From: Candidatus Rokuibacteriota bacterium
Lineage (GTDB): Bacteria > JAUVQV01
Direction: 5' to 3'
NCBI GenBank assembly: GCA_030597995.1
Contig: JAUVQV010000085.1
Location: 1-5,467, forward strand
DNA: 5,467 nt
In this document: positions 5,213-5,467 of the stretch, in pieces
How positions within the stretch are numbered: the first letter of the stretch is position 1
Layout of the letters: each line of letters starts with the position of its first letter
Made by a program: the position numbers and the translations under genes
Notes under the pieces: model-generated
Database searches by the model: none
Told to the model about the DNA's origin: nothing
The model's input: only the letters and a program-made list of their open reading frames with translations

Positions 5213-5467
5213 GTGAAACTAACACTTTTACGGCAGACCCCCGAACCCGAAATGGCGGTCGCAGTCGCCTCCCGCCTCTGTTACTCGCCTCGCGGCATCG
5301 CGGAGCTTGAGAAGGGATGGGCACCTGGCGAGGCTGAGGCCCTGATCCGGAAAATCCTCAGCATGGGTCATCTTTCGGTACTCGAGCATGCGGTCTTCAC
5401 TTTCGGCGTGGAAGGGATATCGCGCGCTACCAGCCATCAGTTGGTCCGTCACCGGCTCGCCTCTTAC
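5213..5467 (+). CDS. thyX: Flavin-dependent thymidylate synthase, N-terminal part (3' end outside window)
   Basis: ThyX makes dTMP from dUMP using methylene-tetrahydrofolate, FAD and NADPH, without the mechanism of classical ThyA. The frame runs open from GTG 5213 to the last base, 85 residues of a family usually about 220-300 long. MKLTLLRQTPEPEMAVAVAS and RLCYS are typical of the N-terminus. GHLSVLEHAVFTFGVEGISRATSHQL (about 52-77) is the conserved core, and RHRLAS (79-84) opens the diagnostic RHRxxSxxxxR motif that binds dUMP and flavin; the window ends one residue later. An in-frame GTG at 5168 would add 15 residues, but the family start fits 5213. The ribosome binding site is weak (GAG nine bases upstream), so translation may depend on rpmE upstream. 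I see no promoter of its own. Confidence 0.95.
   Translation, partial: MKLTLLRQTPEPEMAVAVASRLCYSPRGIAELEKGWAPGEAEALIRKILSMGHLSVLEHAVFTFGVEGISRATSHQLVRHRLASY

Overview
The window looks like ordinary chromosomal housekeeping DNA from a moderately GC-rich Gram-negative bacterium. A Desulfobacterota (deltaproteobacterial) or related lineage would fit. This is inferred from the gene content: a CimA-type citramalate synthase, a membrane-anchored PpiD/SurA-like foldase, an FmdB zinc ribbon, zinc-type L31, and flavin-dependent ThyX in place of, or beside, ThyA. Non-ATG starts are common (GTG or TTG for at least four of the seven genes). No transposase, phage gene, CRISPR array or rRNA gene is visible, and no complete tRNA.

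Layout. (1) Positions 1-891, plus strand: the C-terminal half of citramalate synthase, cut by the left edge. (2) About 918-1301, plus: a small ComEA-like protein with one membrane segment and a double helix-hairpin-helix. (3) 1263-2273, minus: a long-chain trans-polyprenyl diphosphate synthase that converges on the HhH gene and overlaps its 3' end by 39 bp. (4) 2274-2505: a divergent intergenic region with candidate promoters on both strands and a 132-nt segment that can fold into a closed multi-helix RNA on the minus strand, just ahead of the polyprenyl synthase. (5) 2506-4395, plus: a 629-residue PpiD-like peptidyl-prolyl isomerase. (6) 4464-4685, plus: an FmdB-family zinc ribbon with a Cys-rich tail. 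(7) 4686-4927: a non-coding gap with a candidate promoter and two inverted repeats ahead of rpmE. (8) 4928-5143, plus: rpmE. (9) 5213 to the right edge, plus: the first 85 codons of thyX.

How the genes fit together. They do not form one pathway. CimA makes citramalate for isoleucine. The polyprenyl synthase probably makes a quinone side chain or the undecaprenyl-type carrier. PpiD-like and FmdB-like genes form one plus-strand block, and rpmE-thyX another, linking ribosome assembly with dTMP supply. The most interesting unexplained signal is the possible structured leader at 2287-2418. Next are the inverted repeat over the rpmE start region and the repeated parvulin-tail pattern inside the PpiD-like protein. 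I saw no clear new multi-gene system.
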